NCBI RefSeq assembly: GCF_009728485.1
Contig: NZ_VVIQ01000003.1
Coordinates: 186,001 to 250,000 of the forward strand
Reading direction: 5' to 3'
Length of the DNA stretch: 64,000 nt
From: Prevotella vespertina
GTDB lineage: Bacteria > Bacteroidota > Bacteroidia > Bacteroidales > Bacteroidaceae
The translations under genes were made by a program, and so were the position numbers. Position 1 is the first letter of the stretch, and each line of letters begins with the position of its first letter. Under the pieces are notes generated by a model. That model saw nothing but the letters and a program-made list of their open reading frames with translations. It searched no databases and had not been told where the DNA came from. This document shows, piece after piece, positions 24,737 through 32,901 of this stretch.

Positions 24737-24909
24737 ACTTTTTATATGTTTTTGACCACATTCACCCCCCTAATAAGGACAAAAAAAGGCGGATTGATGC
24801 CGTTTTTTGCCGTTTTACCCCCCCCTTTATTCCACAAAACAGGGGGTATAATACCATGTGACGAATAAAAATAATTTCGTAGAACACCCTATTTATCGGG
24901 CTTTTTAGC

Positions 24910-24917
24910 TATATTTG
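24910..24917 (+). promoter_or_regulatory. -7 element for the 24967 ORF
   Basis: TATATTTG, about 50 bases before the ATG at 24967. Confidence 0.55.
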
Positions 24918-24966
24918 CGGTGTAAAATCATTAAAAAATGTGCGTGTGTCGCATAAGGAGGGTAAT

Positions 24967-25173
24967 ATGAAATATAAAAATGTTGCAGAATTGATTAATA
25001 AATGGGAGTCGTTAATGGGTAAAGAACAGACATTATGTAGATTGAGAGCAATGCGCAATTATGCTGTAGAATGTCTGAAAGAGCATCCACACGAGAAATG
25101 CGCAGATGCTCTTGATGATAATATGTGCCTACTTGAGGCAGTTGTTGCTGAAGCAGAGGCTCTTCTTCAATAG
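24967..25173 (+). CDS. Small helical hypothetical protein
   Basis: A 68-residue acidic, helical protein with several Cys residues. I use the ATG at 24967 because AAGGAGG (24956-24962) precedes it, an unusually good ribosome-binding site for this group. An upstream in-frame ATG at 24940 has none. No recognised domain. It converges on the 25180-25590 gene, 6 bases apart. Confidence 0.6.
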   Translation: MKYKNVAELINKWESLMGKEQTLCRLRAMRNYAVECLKEHPHEKCADALDDNMCLLEAVVAEAEALLQ

Positions 25174-25179
25174 TTGGAA

Positions 25180-25590
25180 TTAATCATCTATAAAAACAGC
25201 GTCTTGGATATTACTTGATATATCACTCAATACACCAATATTTAAACGCTTAATGTATTTTCCAAGATCTTGATAAGTGATGTCAAATGACTTTTTGTGT
25301 ACCTCGACCTTTTCCGTGTTCCCTAATCTTTCGGCAACTTGCTCATAAGGTTCGTGGTCTGAAGCTCTTTCGACCAGATATGCCGAAACTGTTAGTGGGT
25401 ACTCTCCTATTGTTTCTCCATCCGAGAACTCAAGACCCAGCAGAAACCACCCGTGAAGGTCAATACCATTATCTTTACACATTCTCCACAAAAAATCATT
25501 CATGTGTCCGTCAATTGCAGCAATACCCTTCATGTCATTGTTCTGCGTACCAATTTCATTTTTGAGAAGACTAAAATTGAAATCTTTCAT
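25180..25590 (-). CDS. Hypothetical protein downstream of the repressor
   Basis: A 136-residue soluble protein with acidic ends and no motif I recognise. It follows the repressor gene by 43 bases on the same strand, so it is probably expressed in the lysogen. Genes in this position in temperate phages often affect superinfection or host defence; that is only a positional suggestion. Confidence 0.6.
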   Translation of the reverse strand: MKDFNFSLLKNEIGTQNNDMKGIAAIDGHMNDFLWRMCKDNGIDLHGWFLLGLEFSDGETIGEYPLTVSAYLVERASDHEPYEQVAERLGNTEKVEVHKKSFDITYQDLGKYIKRLNIGVLSDISSNIQDAVFIDD

Positions 25591-25633
25591 TGTTAATAGA
25601 GTTTAGTTAATAATTATATAGTTTGTTTTTTTC

Positions 25634-26344
25634 TTACTCGAGATTTACGTGCCCTATAACGAGTGCGATACCAGTTATTTCTTCCTTGGGTATATCGAAA
25701 GGAGGATATTGGGTGTTCTCGCTTACTGCAGAGAGCGAGTTTGCTGTAGTACCTGGCATTAGTCGTTTGATGAGTAGTCCTTGTTCACGTGTTGCAATGA
25801 CATGTGGTCGATTCCATTGTATGAAACCTGAGTTATGTATGATAGTACAGCCAACGATATCACCAGCATTGTATTTAGGTTGCATAGAGTCGCCTGTTAC
25901 TTCGATCATGAAATCTACACGTTGTCTTTTCCATTTGGGAATGACATAATATTCTTTTACGTCACTCTTAGCTATAACAAAGTCTGCACTCCCGAAACCA
26001 GCAGCAACCTTTGGCGTTACTAAAGGAATCAACTCTTGTGTGGCGTGTAGAGGGTCAAGGCATCGGAATGCCTCAGGAAGTCTATCTTTTGCTGTTGGCG
26101 TGCTCGGTTGCGTTGTTACTTGTGGCTCTTGTATTGTGGGCTTGAGCATGGGACCCTTGCCTGTGAGAAGCCACTCAGGAGAAACGTTTACGCATTTTGC
26201 ATAAACAATATCAATATCAAAGGTATTCCGGCTAATCCATGTATTAATAGCCTGTGGAGATACGCCTATCATACGAGCAAATTCTGACTTATTTCCGTCA
26301 GAATAGTGTTCTATAAGCTTTAAAAGTCTATCCTTTTTCTCCAT
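25634..26344 (-). CDS. Phage repressor, XRE-type HTH with S24 (LexA-like) domain
   Basis: A 236-residue lysogeny repressor. The N-terminal HTH (about 12-55; S-E-F-A-R-M-I-G-V-S-P-Q-A-I-N-T-W-I-S-R) is followed by a Pro/Thr-rich linker and a C-terminal S24 peptidase fold from about 120. The catalytic Ser is in G-D-S-M-Q-P and the Lys in L-I-K-R-L-M, consistent with RecA-stimulated self-cleavage and SOS induction. It is divergent from the early operon across three TTGCnTAAA sites, its likely operators. Confidence 0.9.
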   Translation of the reverse strand: MEKKDRLLKLIEHYSDGNKSEFARMIGVSPQAINTWISRNTFDIDIVYAKCVNVSPEWLLTGKGPMLKPTIQEPQVTTQPSTPTAKDRLPEAFRCLDPLHATQELIPLVTPKVAAGFGSADFVIAKSDVKEYYVIPKWKRQRVDFMIEVTGDSMQPKYNAGDIVGCTIIHNSGFIQWNRPHVIATREQGLLIKRLMPGTTANSLSAVSENTQYPPFDIPKEEITGIALVIGHVNLE

Positions 26345-26355
26345 AATTAAACATT

Positions 26356-26397
26356 TTGCGTAAAATAATTGCCTAAATATTTGTTTTGTTTATGCAA
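26356..26397. promoter_or_regulatory. Candidate repressor operators
   Basis: TTGCGTAAA at 26356-26364, TTGCCTAAA at 26369-26377 and the inverted copy TTTATGCAA at 26389-26397 share TTGCnTAAA. They lie between the repressor start and the early promoter. The last one also forms a TGCAAAG.CTTTGCA palindrome with the -7 element. Confidence 0.55.
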
Positions 26398-26411
26398 AGT
26401 GTTTATCTTTG
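26380..26411 (+). promoter_or_regulatory. Early promoter
   Basis: TTTG at 26380-26383, 20 bases, then TATCTTTG at 26404-26411. This matches the Bacteroidetes -33/-7 consensus and spacing and overlaps the candidate operators. Confidence 0.7.
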
Positions 26412-26469
26412 CAGCGTGTTAAGTTTATTAACAGCGTCCAAAGATACAAAAAAGGGGCGTTATTTGCAA

Positions 26470-26775
26470 ATGTTTAATAACCAAAATAACTGGTTTATGG
26501 CAACAAAGAAAGTTTATGATGCATGCTGTCAGTGCATACGACAGATGAACCTACAACAAGTAACGAGCGCAGGCTGCAGAAAAATAACAAAGCCAGCAAT
26601 GTCTTTCTTATTTGGAAAGACAGAACTGGTTACGGAAAAGGAGTTGATGCGCTGCGGCGAAATTGAACAGCGCCGCCACCTTAATGAGGACGCTATTTTG
26701 CGGAGCATTTACATTGAATTGTATTCGAAGGTGAAACCTTTTGTCAAACACTCCAATATGGTCGGTCATACATAG
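26470..26775 (+). CDS. Hypothetical early protein (antisense to 26608-26904)
   Basis: A 101-residue basic protein, first gene after the early promoter. It could be a Ner-like regulator by position, but I see no clear HTH. The second half overlaps a minus-strand ORF that has its own good promoter, so at least one of the two may be spurious. A later start at 26497 (M-A-T-K-K-V-Y) is possible. Confidence 0.4.
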   Translation: MFNNQNNWFMATKKVYDACCQCIRQMNLQQVTSAGCRKITKPAMSFLFGKTELVTEKELMRCGEIEQRRHLNEDAILRSIYIELYSKVKPFVKHSNMVGHT

Positions 26776-26904
26776 GATGTCGATAGAACTGGCAAAATCG
26801 TGGCACTGTTGAACGAGTGTCTCAACGAGTGAGAGTCCCCGTTCAATGGTATCAGCTTCTGGTTCAAACCAGAACTGATAGATGACATTTATCTCTTCGG
26901 TCAT
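26608..26904 (-). CDS. Hypothetical minus-strand ORF in the control region
   Basis: A 98-residue ORF starting M-T-E-E-I-N-V. A -7 element, TATCTTTG, on the minus strand at 26929-26936 would give an 18-base leader. No recognised domain. It is fully antisense to the end of the 26470 ORF. Confidence 0.4.
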   Translation of the reverse strand: MTEEINVIYQFWFEPEADTIERGLSLVETLVQQCHDFASSIDILCMTDHIGVFDKRFHLRIQFNVNAPQNSVLIKVAALFNFAAAHQLLFRNQFCLSK

Positions 26905-26977
26905 GGGTGTTAATTTTATAAATAGTCCCAAAGATACGAAAAAGAAAATTGATTTAAATGTATAATAAATAAAATAT

Positions 26978-27355
26978 ATGGAAAAACAGATCTATGTAAG
27001 TAAGAAAGGTAAGGCTTATTTATGTGAAGTCTTTAACTGCACCACAGTGATGGTATGGAAGGCTCTGAACTTCAAAAGCGACAGCGAACTTGCAAGGAAG
27101 ATTCGCTTCACAGCACTAACACAGCTGAATGGAACCCCTAATTGGAAGCAGGCTGACGTTGAGACTACTCACGAAGAAGCTGAACAGACAATGACACAGA
27201 CCTTCGGTGAGCGTGTGAAGTTGGTTGTGGACCGCAAGGATGGCAGCGTGAGTGTCTTTGTTGATGGAGTTATGACACGTCGAGAGCAGGATATGAACAT
27301 CCCTGCCTTCGTGGAGCTGCAGAGTGAAGTTGAATTGATGGCTATGAGCTTATAA
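26978..27355 (+). CDS. Hypothetical early protein upstream of the transposase
   Basis: A 125-residue protein. The N-terminal half (C-T-T-V-M-V-W-K-A-L-N-F-K-S-D-S-E-L-A-R-K-I-R) has the look of a helix-turn-helix, and the C-terminal half is acidic with beta segments. It lies 11 bases before the transposase gene. By position it may be a transposition regulator, a role I cannot confirm. Confidence 0.6.
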   Translation: MEKQIYVSKKGKAYLCEVFNCTTVMVWKALNFKSDSELARKIRFTALTQLNGTPNWKQADVETTHEEAEQTMTQTFGERVKLVVDRKDGSVSVFVDGVMTRREQDMNIPAFVELQSEVELMAMSL

Positions 27356-27366
27356 CTATATTTGGG

Positions 27367-29421
27367 ATGGAATACTTCAACAAGATATTGTGCGTAACCT
27401 ACGCGGAACTGACTGGAGGTAGTGATGCAGTTATTAAAGCTGCTACATTACGTCAGAACATGAGCCGTGGAAATATTGTCAGCGTACACCGTGGAGGTGG
27501 CGAGGGCGGTCAGGCACTTTACGCATGGAGTTCCATTCCTCAGAAATACAAGGCTCGGTATATGGAACGATACGGTGATCCAGAGCAACGAATGAAGGAA
27601 GCAATGATGCGTGACCGCATACGGCTTGACAGCGAGGCACGTGAGTTCTTTGAAAACTTCACCTATGAGAAGAACGGCAAGCAGGAACATCTTACAGAGA
27701 AACTCATTGAAGAGTACACCATTAATGCGAGTGTTCTGAAAGAACTGTTGAAGATGATGGCACAGCGTAGAGCTATTCGTCAGAGTCTGAACGGCAGCAC
27801 TACAGGGGCTTGGGAGGTAATCTATCAGAGTTCTGAAGCTATGCGCGAAGAGTATCAGCACACCCTTCCACAAAATGAAGCGCGACTGAAGGCAAAGATT
27901 AAGGCTTTCAAGGCAGATGGCTACAAGAGCCTTATCAGCGGTAAGGTTGGAAATAAGAACACGCAGAAGATTACTGACGAGTTCGGACAGCTACTCATCG
28001 CACTGAAGCGTTGCAGGGTTCCAGTCTACACCGATGCGCAGCTCTTTGACGAGGCAAACCGCCAGGCGGAAGCAAACGGCTGGAAGCCACTGAAAAGCCT
28101 TAGCGGTATGAAACGATGGCTGAACAGTGCTGCGATTATGCCACTATGGTACGATGCTGTGCATGGTGAGCAGGCAGCACGACAGAAGTTCGGACGTAAG
28201 CACCGGACGGCATTGCCAACGAAACGTGATGCGCTGTGGTATGGCGACGGTACGAAGCTTAACCTCTACTACCAGGACGAGAACGGCAAGGTGCGCACCA
28301 TGCAGGTCTATGTAGTCATTGATGCGATGAGTGAAGTGATGCTTGGTTGGCACATCAGCGATAGTGAGGATTACGAAGCGCAATATCTCGCTTACCGCAT
28401 GGCAATTCAGACAAGCAAGCACAAGCCCTACGAGATTGTTCACGACAACCAAGGCGGACATAAGAAACTGGATGCCGACGGACTGTTTAAGAAGCTTTGC
28501 CACGTGCATAGGACCACGCAACCTTATAACGGCGAATCAAAGACCATTGAGGCGGTGTTCGGTCGGTTCCAACAACAAGTGCTGCATAAGGATTGGCGTT
28601 TCACAGGTCAGAACATTACGGCAAAGAAGATGTCGAGCCGTCCGAACCTTGAATTTATTGAGGAAAACAAGGACTCACTCTATACGCTTGAGGAACTGAA
28701 AGATGCTTACGCAAAGGCTACTAAGGAGTGGAACGAAATGGCGCACCCTGCATACGGCAAGAGTAGACAGGAAGCCTACGACAGCAGCGTGAATGAGGAA
28801 ACGCAGCAGGTTACGGCACACGACATGGTGGATATGTTCTGGGTAACGGCTAAGCGTATGAGTACCTTCACCGACCAGGGGATCAGCGTAACGATTAAGA
28901 AGGAAAAGCGACAATACGAAGTGATGAGCCAGCCAGGCGTTCCAGACCACGAGTGGCGCAGGCAGCACACTTACGAGCGGTTCGTTGTTAAGTATGATCC
29001 TTACGACTTCGGAAGCATTCGCCTCTATAAGAAAGAGGCTGACGGCAGTCTGCGATTTGAACGAGTAGCAGAGCCTTACGTTGTGATACATCGTGCGATA
29101 CAAGAGCAGACAGAAGGCGAGGCTGCATTCATCAGACAGGAACAGGCTGCGAATACCACTGACCGCATTGAGCGTACCGTTGCAGGACGTGAGATTGAAA
29201 AGGCTCACGGCGTAATGCCAGAGCAGCACGGATTACGTAGTCCAAAGCCTAAGGGAATGACAGCAGCTGAACGCAGACAGATTGAACGTCGTACTGGCAT
29301 CTATAGCAAGTCGCCAGAAGAGTATAAGATAGGACGAAAGACGAAGCAAGTAAGCCTTGAAGACTGGGCGGAGGTTGAGATGGCAGTGGTTGATATGGCT
29401 TCGGTAGCTGGAAAGTATTGA
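27367..29421 (+). CDS. Mu-like phage transposase (MuA family, DD35E)
   Basis: A 684-residue DDE transposase responsible for integration and replicative transposition. The N-terminal ~250 residues hold DNA-binding HTH-type segments. The catalytic core has Asp294 in W-Y-G-D-G-T, Asp360 in V-H-D-N-Q-G-G and Glu395 in T-I-E-A-V-F, a spacing of 34 residues between the last two (DD35E). After it comes a beta-barrel-like domain and a basic C-terminal tail likely to contact MuB or ClpX. It is followed 28 bases later by the MuB-like ATPase. The complete frame suggests a functional element. Confidence 0.95.
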   Translation: MEYFNKILCVTYAELTGGSDAVIKAATLRQNMSRGNIVSVHRGGGEGGQALYAWSSIPQKYKARYMERYGDPEQRMKEAMMRDRIRLDSEAREFFENFTYEKNGKQEHLTEKLIEEYTINASVLKELLKMMAQRRAIRQSLNGSTTGAWEVIYQSSEAMREEYQHTLPQNEARLKAKIKAFKADGYKSLISGKVGNKNTQKITDEFGQLLIALKRCRVPVYTDAQLFDEANRQAEANGWKPLKSLSGMKRWLNSAAIMPLWYDAVHGEQAARQKFGRKHRTALPTKRDALWYGDGTKLNLYYQDENGKVRTMQVYVVIDAMSEVMLGWHISDSEDYEAQYLAYRMAIQTSKHKPYEIVHDNQGGHKKLDADGLFKKLCHVHRTTQPYNGESKTIEAVFGRFQQQVLHKDWRFTGQNITAKKMSSRPNLEFIEENKDSLYTLEELKDAYAKATKEWNEMAHPAYGKSRQEAYDSSVNEETQQVTAHDMVDMFWVTAKRMSTFTDQGISVTIKKEKRQYEVMSQPGVPDHEWRRQHTYERFVVKYDPYDFGSIRLYKKEADGSLRFERVAEPYVVIHRAIQEQTEGEAAFIRQEQAANTTDRIERTVAGREIEKAHGVMPEQHGLRSPKPKGMTAAERRQIERRTGIYSKSPEEYKIGRKTKQVSLEDWAEVEMAVVDMASVAGKY

Positions 29422-29449
29422 AAGGTAAAATCGTAAAAATAAAGACAAT

Positions 29450-30361
29450 ATGAAACTAACAAAAAATGAAAAAGGACAGATTCAGGAGTGCTTGAAGCAG
29501 TATGTCAGCAAGTACCCAAGCCAGAATAAGGCTGCGCAGAGTCTCACGGGTATTAGCAGCGCAACATTGAGCACGCTGTTGCAAGGCAAGTGGGAGAATA
29601 TTTCGGACGATATGTGGCGCAACCTCGCCTCACAGTTGGAGACAACGTCCAGCAATGACTGGCAGGTGGTCGAGACGAAAGCCTTTCAGGAAATGACCCT
29701 CGTCATGAAAGATGCCCAGGCTGTGAAGAATGTCACATGGATAGTGGGAGAAGCAGGCTGTGGAAAGACAACCACGGCGCGCCTCTATGCAAATGAGAAC
29801 AATGAGGTGTTCTACATCTTGTGTTCTGAAGACATGAAGAAGAGTGACTTTGTACGGGAGATTGCACGCCGCATCGGTCAGCGTACAGAAGGCTACAGCA
29901 TCAGAGAACTGCTCGACAGGATCATTGACGACCTTATTCAGATGGAGGCACCGCTGCTTCTTTTTGATGAAGCCGACAAACTGCCCGAGCGAGTATTCCA
30001 CTATTTCATCGACTTGTACAACAGATTAGAGGATAAGTGTGGTATCGTCTTCTTCTCTACAAGCTATATCAAGCGTCGTATGACCATGGGGCTGCGCTAC
30101 AACAAATGCGGATATAACGAGATACACAGCCGTATCGGCCGCAAGTTCTATGAACTGGAACAGACCGCCCCTCATGATGTGTATGCAATCTGCATGTCAA
30201 ACGGTGTGACAGACAAAGGACGCATCTCAGAGGTTGTTAAAGATGCAGAAGAATATGAATTCGACCTGCGGCGCGTGAAGAAAAATATTCATAGAGTTAA
30301 ATTGATGGCTGCTCAAACAGCGAAAAATCAGCGTTTGAACAGCGGTAAAACAGCAGAATAA
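29450..30361 (+). CDS. MuB-like AAA+ ATPase, target-DNA activator
   Basis: A 303-residue protein with an N-terminal HTH (about 1-65) and an AAA+ domain: Walker A G-E-A-G-C-G-K-T-T-T (about 98-107) and Walker B L-L-L-F-D-E-A-D (about 168-175). MuB proteins bind target DNA, stimulate the transposase and give target immunity (family knowledge). It lies after the transposase, and its stop codon overlaps the next ATPase start (TAATG), suggesting translational coupling. Confidence 0.9.
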   Translation: MKLTKNEKGQIQECLKQYVSKYPSQNKAAQSLTGISSATLSTLLQGKWENISDDMWRNLASQLETTSSNDWQVVETKAFQEMTLVMKDAQAVKNVTWIVGEAGCGKTTTARLYANENNEVFYILCSEDMKKSDFVREIARRIGQRTEGYSIRELLDRIIDDLIQMEAPLLLFDEADKLPERVFHYFIDLYNRLEDKCGIVFFSTSYIKRRMTMGLRYNKCGYNEIHSRIGRKFYELEQTAPHDVYAICMSNGVTDKGRISEVVKDAEEYEFDLRRVKKNIHRVKLMAAQTAKNQRLNSGKTAE

Positions 30362-30981
30362 TGAACAGGGCAATGTCAATAACCGATATGCTGCGTATGA
30401 AGAAAGAAACCTACCCTTTTGAAAGAGAATGGGCAGACGCCTTCGGAGCACCGGAGCGAGGAGGCGTATGGTTCATTTGGGGACGTTCTGGAAGCGGTAA
30501 GACCAGCTTCACGATGAAGCTCTGCAAAGAGTTGGCAAAGTACGGGAAGATAGCCTACAATTCCTTGGAAGAAGGTTTCTCTCTGACAATGAAGAATGCA
30601 CTTATAGAGGCAGGTATGCAGGACGTTGCACGGCGGTTTATCCTCATCAGTGAAAGCATGAAAGACCTTGACGGCCGTCTCAAGAAGCACAAAAGCCCGG
30701 ATATCATTGTGATAGACAGCTTTCAGTACACACAGATGAGCTTTAAGGATTATCAGAAGTTTAAGAACCGACACCGGGATAAGCTGCTCATCTTCATCAG
30801 TCAGGCAGAAGGAAACAAACCTTCAGGTCGTACAGCGGTGAGTGTGATGTATGATGCAGCCCTGAAGATATGGGTGGAGGGTTATCGGGCAATCAGCAAA
30901 GGACGGTATTTCGGGAGCAAGGGCTATTACACGATATGGGAGGAAAGAGCAAACATATATTGGGGAAAAACTAAAGAGTAA
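30361..30981 (+). CDS. Second P-loop ATPase of the transposition operon
   Basis: A 206-residue RecA/KaiC-like NTPase with Walker A G-R-S-G-S-G-K-T-S (about 40-48), a Walker B-like I-I-V-I-D-S-F-Q (about 115-122) and a later L-L-I-F-I-S-Q sensor strand. It overlaps the MuB-like gene by one base. Phage Mu has no second ATPase here. Possible roles are DNA replication loading or a partner of the MuB-like protein, both inferred. Confidence 0.8.
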   Translation: MNRAMSITDMLRMKKETYPFEREWADAFGAPERGGVWFIWGRSGSGKTSFTMKLCKELAKYGKIAYNSLEEGFSLTMKNALIEAGMQDVARRFILISESMKDLDGRLKKHKSPDIIVIDSFQYTQMSFKDYQKFKNRHRDKLLIFISQAEGNKPSGRTAVSVMYDAALKIWVEGYRAISKGRYFGSKGYYTIWEERANIYWGKTKE

Positions 30982-30985
30982 AGCT

Positions 30986-31156
30986 ATGGCAAACAAGCGA
31001 GACAACCTGTTGTACAGGCTACGAAAAAAGGGCATACAGGCCAATACCCGCGAACGCGTTATCTTCTTCGGCGTGGGTGGCGAGCCGTTCAAGCTAATAC
31101 AGATAAGGCGGCTCTGCCGTGAGTTTCATTTCAATGTGCAATTAGTAATACAATAG
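30986..31156 (+). CDS. Small basic early protein
   Basis: A 56-residue ORF (M-A-N-K-R-D-N-L-L-Y-R-L-R-K-K-G-I) with 13 Lys/Arg residues. It begins 4 bases after the ATPase stop and ends 4 bases before the next gene, so the tight packing supports it. No recognised domain; it may bind nucleic acid. Confidence 0.6.
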   Translation: MANKRDNLLYRLRKKGIQANTRERVIFFGVGGEPFKLIQIRRLCREFHFNVQLVIQ

Positions 31157-31160
31157 ACAA

Positions 31161-31616
31161 ATGAATACTTATATTTTAATGTTATCAAAAACCTTTCCAA
31201 AGGGACATCTCCATGCCGGAGAACAAACCTTTTTTAAGGAGAAGCTCGGTATAAGCAAACTGCATACTATTCGTGCAAATTATCCTCTATGGGAACAGCG
31301 TATTGCAGAAATACAAGCAGGTAAAGGTGTATTGTCTATCCGGCAATGGGTGGGCGAACCATATAAGAGCAAACAGGTTGAAATTACACAGCTGACTGCA
31401 AATGAGGGTGTCGGTATTCAGAAACTAATATTTATCGACAATAATATCATGCTACCTGTTATTGAATATGGGTCAGGTAACGAATTCAAATCAATGGATA
31501 GATACATGTTTGCAAAAAATGACGGCCTTTCTTTCAAAGATTGGAAAGCGTGGTTCAGAAACTATGATTTATCAAATCCGTTGGCAATCATTCATTTTAC
31601 AAATTTTAGATATTAA
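31161..31616 (+). CDS. ASCH-like small phage protein
   Basis: A 151-residue protein beginning N-T-Y-I-L-M-L-S-K-T-F-P-K-G-H. It contains the H-T-I-R-A-N-Y ... W-x-x-R-I-x-x-I-Q-A-G segment typical of phage ASCH/PUA-like proteins, which are thought to bind RNA or modified bases. The function in phages is not established. It belongs to the early operon. Confidence 0.55.
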   Translation: MNTYILMLSKTFPKGHLHAGEQTFFKEKLGISKLHTIRANYPLWEQRIAEIQAGKGVLSIRQWVGEPYKSKQVEITQLTANEGVGIQKLIFIDNNIMLPVIEYGSGNEFKSMDRYMFAKNDGLSFKDWKAWFRNYDLSNPLAIIHFTNFRY

Positions 31617-31623
31617 TATTAAG

Positions 31624-31857
31624 ATGAGCAAGGAAAGACGAATCATTGAGATTGCTCCAGGGCTGTTGAGCCCAGGAGGGCGCATGGGAGAGCGCTTTTT
31701 GAGCCGTGGGCACGTGTGCACCTATTGTCAAGGGAATGGATACCGTTGGCAGGAGGACGACTGGCAAGAACGATACAAGTTAAAGTGCCCAATATGTGAA
31801 GGTAGCGGTAAACTTGATGCAGTGATTAATGTTGAGTGGAAAGCTTCAAAAGAATAG
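31624..31857 (+). CDS. DnaJ-type zinc-ribbon protein
   Basis: A 77-residue protein with two knuckles, C-T-Y-C-Q-G-N-G and C-P-I-C-E-G-S-G (C-x-x-C-x-G-x-G), which together can bind one zinc as in the DnaJ cysteine-rich region. It has no J domain. Its role in the phage early operon is unknown. Confidence 0.7.
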   Translation: MSKERRIIEIAPGLLSPGGRMGERFLSRGHVCTYCQGNGYRWQEDDWQERYKLKCPICEGSGKLDAVINVEWKASKE

Positions 31858-31859
31858 TT

Positions 31860-32150
31860 ATGGAAATGTTAAGATACAAGTCTGTCTGTCCGAACGACAA
31901 ACCGATGTGGCTGTTAAAACTACAGATGGCAATCAGTAATACTTACTCTCTACGAGGAATAGAAGATACTGAAGAGGAATGGAAGCAGTTGAAAGACTTT
32001 ATAGACTGGTTTATATCTAAGTTGTATGTTCGCAAAGACATAGCAGTGAAAAGCGATATAAGCACCTACCTTATGAGAGAAGATGGTCAGACCCAACTGC
32101 TTATCAAACGAAACGGAAAATTAATTCAAACATATTATATCAGTAAGTAA
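31860..32150 (+). CDS. Hypothetical early protein
   Basis: A 96-residue protein. I use the ATG at 31860, just after the previous stop, rather than the in-frame ATG at 31836 inside the upstream gene. It is acidic and helical at first, then short beta strands. No recognised domain. Confidence 0.6.
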   Translation: MEMLRYKSVCPNDKPMWLLKLQMAISNTYSLRGIEDTEEEWKQLKDFIDWFISKLYVRKDIAVKSDISTYLMREDGQTQLLIKRNGKLIQTYYISK

Positions 32151-32244
32151 ACGAGTAGACGAGTGAATGAGTAAACAAGTTATCAGTACGATTAACATGT
32201 CAACTTGTAAACCCGTAAACTTGTCAACTAAAACAAAAAAGATT

Positions 32245-32544
32245 ATGACTACATTTTTAGACGAAATCAAACGCAGATTGCAAGTATGGCACGAACAACG
32301 CGCTGAGCGCATAGAAGCTAAGCGACAGGCACGGCTCGACGCAGAGGCACGTGAAGCCGTACAAGTAATGGAATTCAACGGCGAACTCTATGTATGTGTG
32401 CACGGCATACCGCTGTTCGGTGAATGTGATCTTAGTGACGACCTTACAGAGGCTGTAGCTTCTGGCCGTAAAGCGTATAAAGACTGGAAGGAGGAAAAAC
32501 TATGGGAACGGACAGGAACTACGCTCGATTTTATACGTTGCTGA
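32245..32544 (+). CDS. Hypothetical early protein
   Basis: A 99-residue protein starting M-T-T-F-L-D-E. A long helical, Arg/Glu-rich N-terminal half (possible coiled coil) is followed by a small beta domain. The longer frame from 32167 codes for low-complexity Thr/Ser and is unlikely to be used. It overlaps the next gene by 43 bases. Confidence 0.55.
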   Translation: MTTFLDEIKRRLQVWHEQRAERIEAKRQARLDAEAREAVQVMEFNGELYVCVHGIPLFGECDLSDDLTEAVASGRKAYKDWKEEKLWERTGTTLDFIRC

Positions 32545-32900
32545 AGAAGATGCCTTGCGTAGACAAGGAAACGCTGGTGTATCAGTTCACACAAGGACGG
32601 ACAGTTCACCTACGCCAGATGACAGCAAGGGAATATGAAGTAATGTGCCGCCAGATGGAGGATATTACAGGGTATGACGAGCGAAGACGTAAGCAGTATG
32701 ATATCCTACGCAAGGCACGTAGCGGAGTACTTCACCAGTTGCAGATATACGGCATAGATACGACAGACTGGAACCGTGTAGATGCTTTCTGTAAAGACCC
32801 ACGTATAGCAGGAAAAACATTTAGAGCATTGACAGTGGATGATCTCAATGCTTTGAACACAAAAATAAGAATGATCATCCGAAAACAAAAAACAGATTAA
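32502..32900 (+). CDS. GemA/Mu gp16-like protein
   Basis: A 132-residue protein. Its C-terminal half (L-R-K-A-R-S-G-V-L-H-Q-L-Q-I-Y-G-I-D ... W-x-x-V-D-A-F-C ... F-R-A-L-T-x-D-D-L) fits the DUF1018/GemA family of Mu-like phages. In Mu, GemA affects host gene expression and replication. It lies one base before the DUF3164 gene, the usual pairing in these phages. Confidence 0.7.
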   Translation: MGTDRNYARFYTLLKKMPCVDKETLVYQFTQGRTVHLRQMTAREYEVMCRQMEDITGYDERRRKQYDILRKARSGVLHQLQIYGIDTTDWNRVDAFCKDPRIAGKTFRALTVDDLNALNTKIRMIIRKQKTD

Positions 32901-32901
32901 T

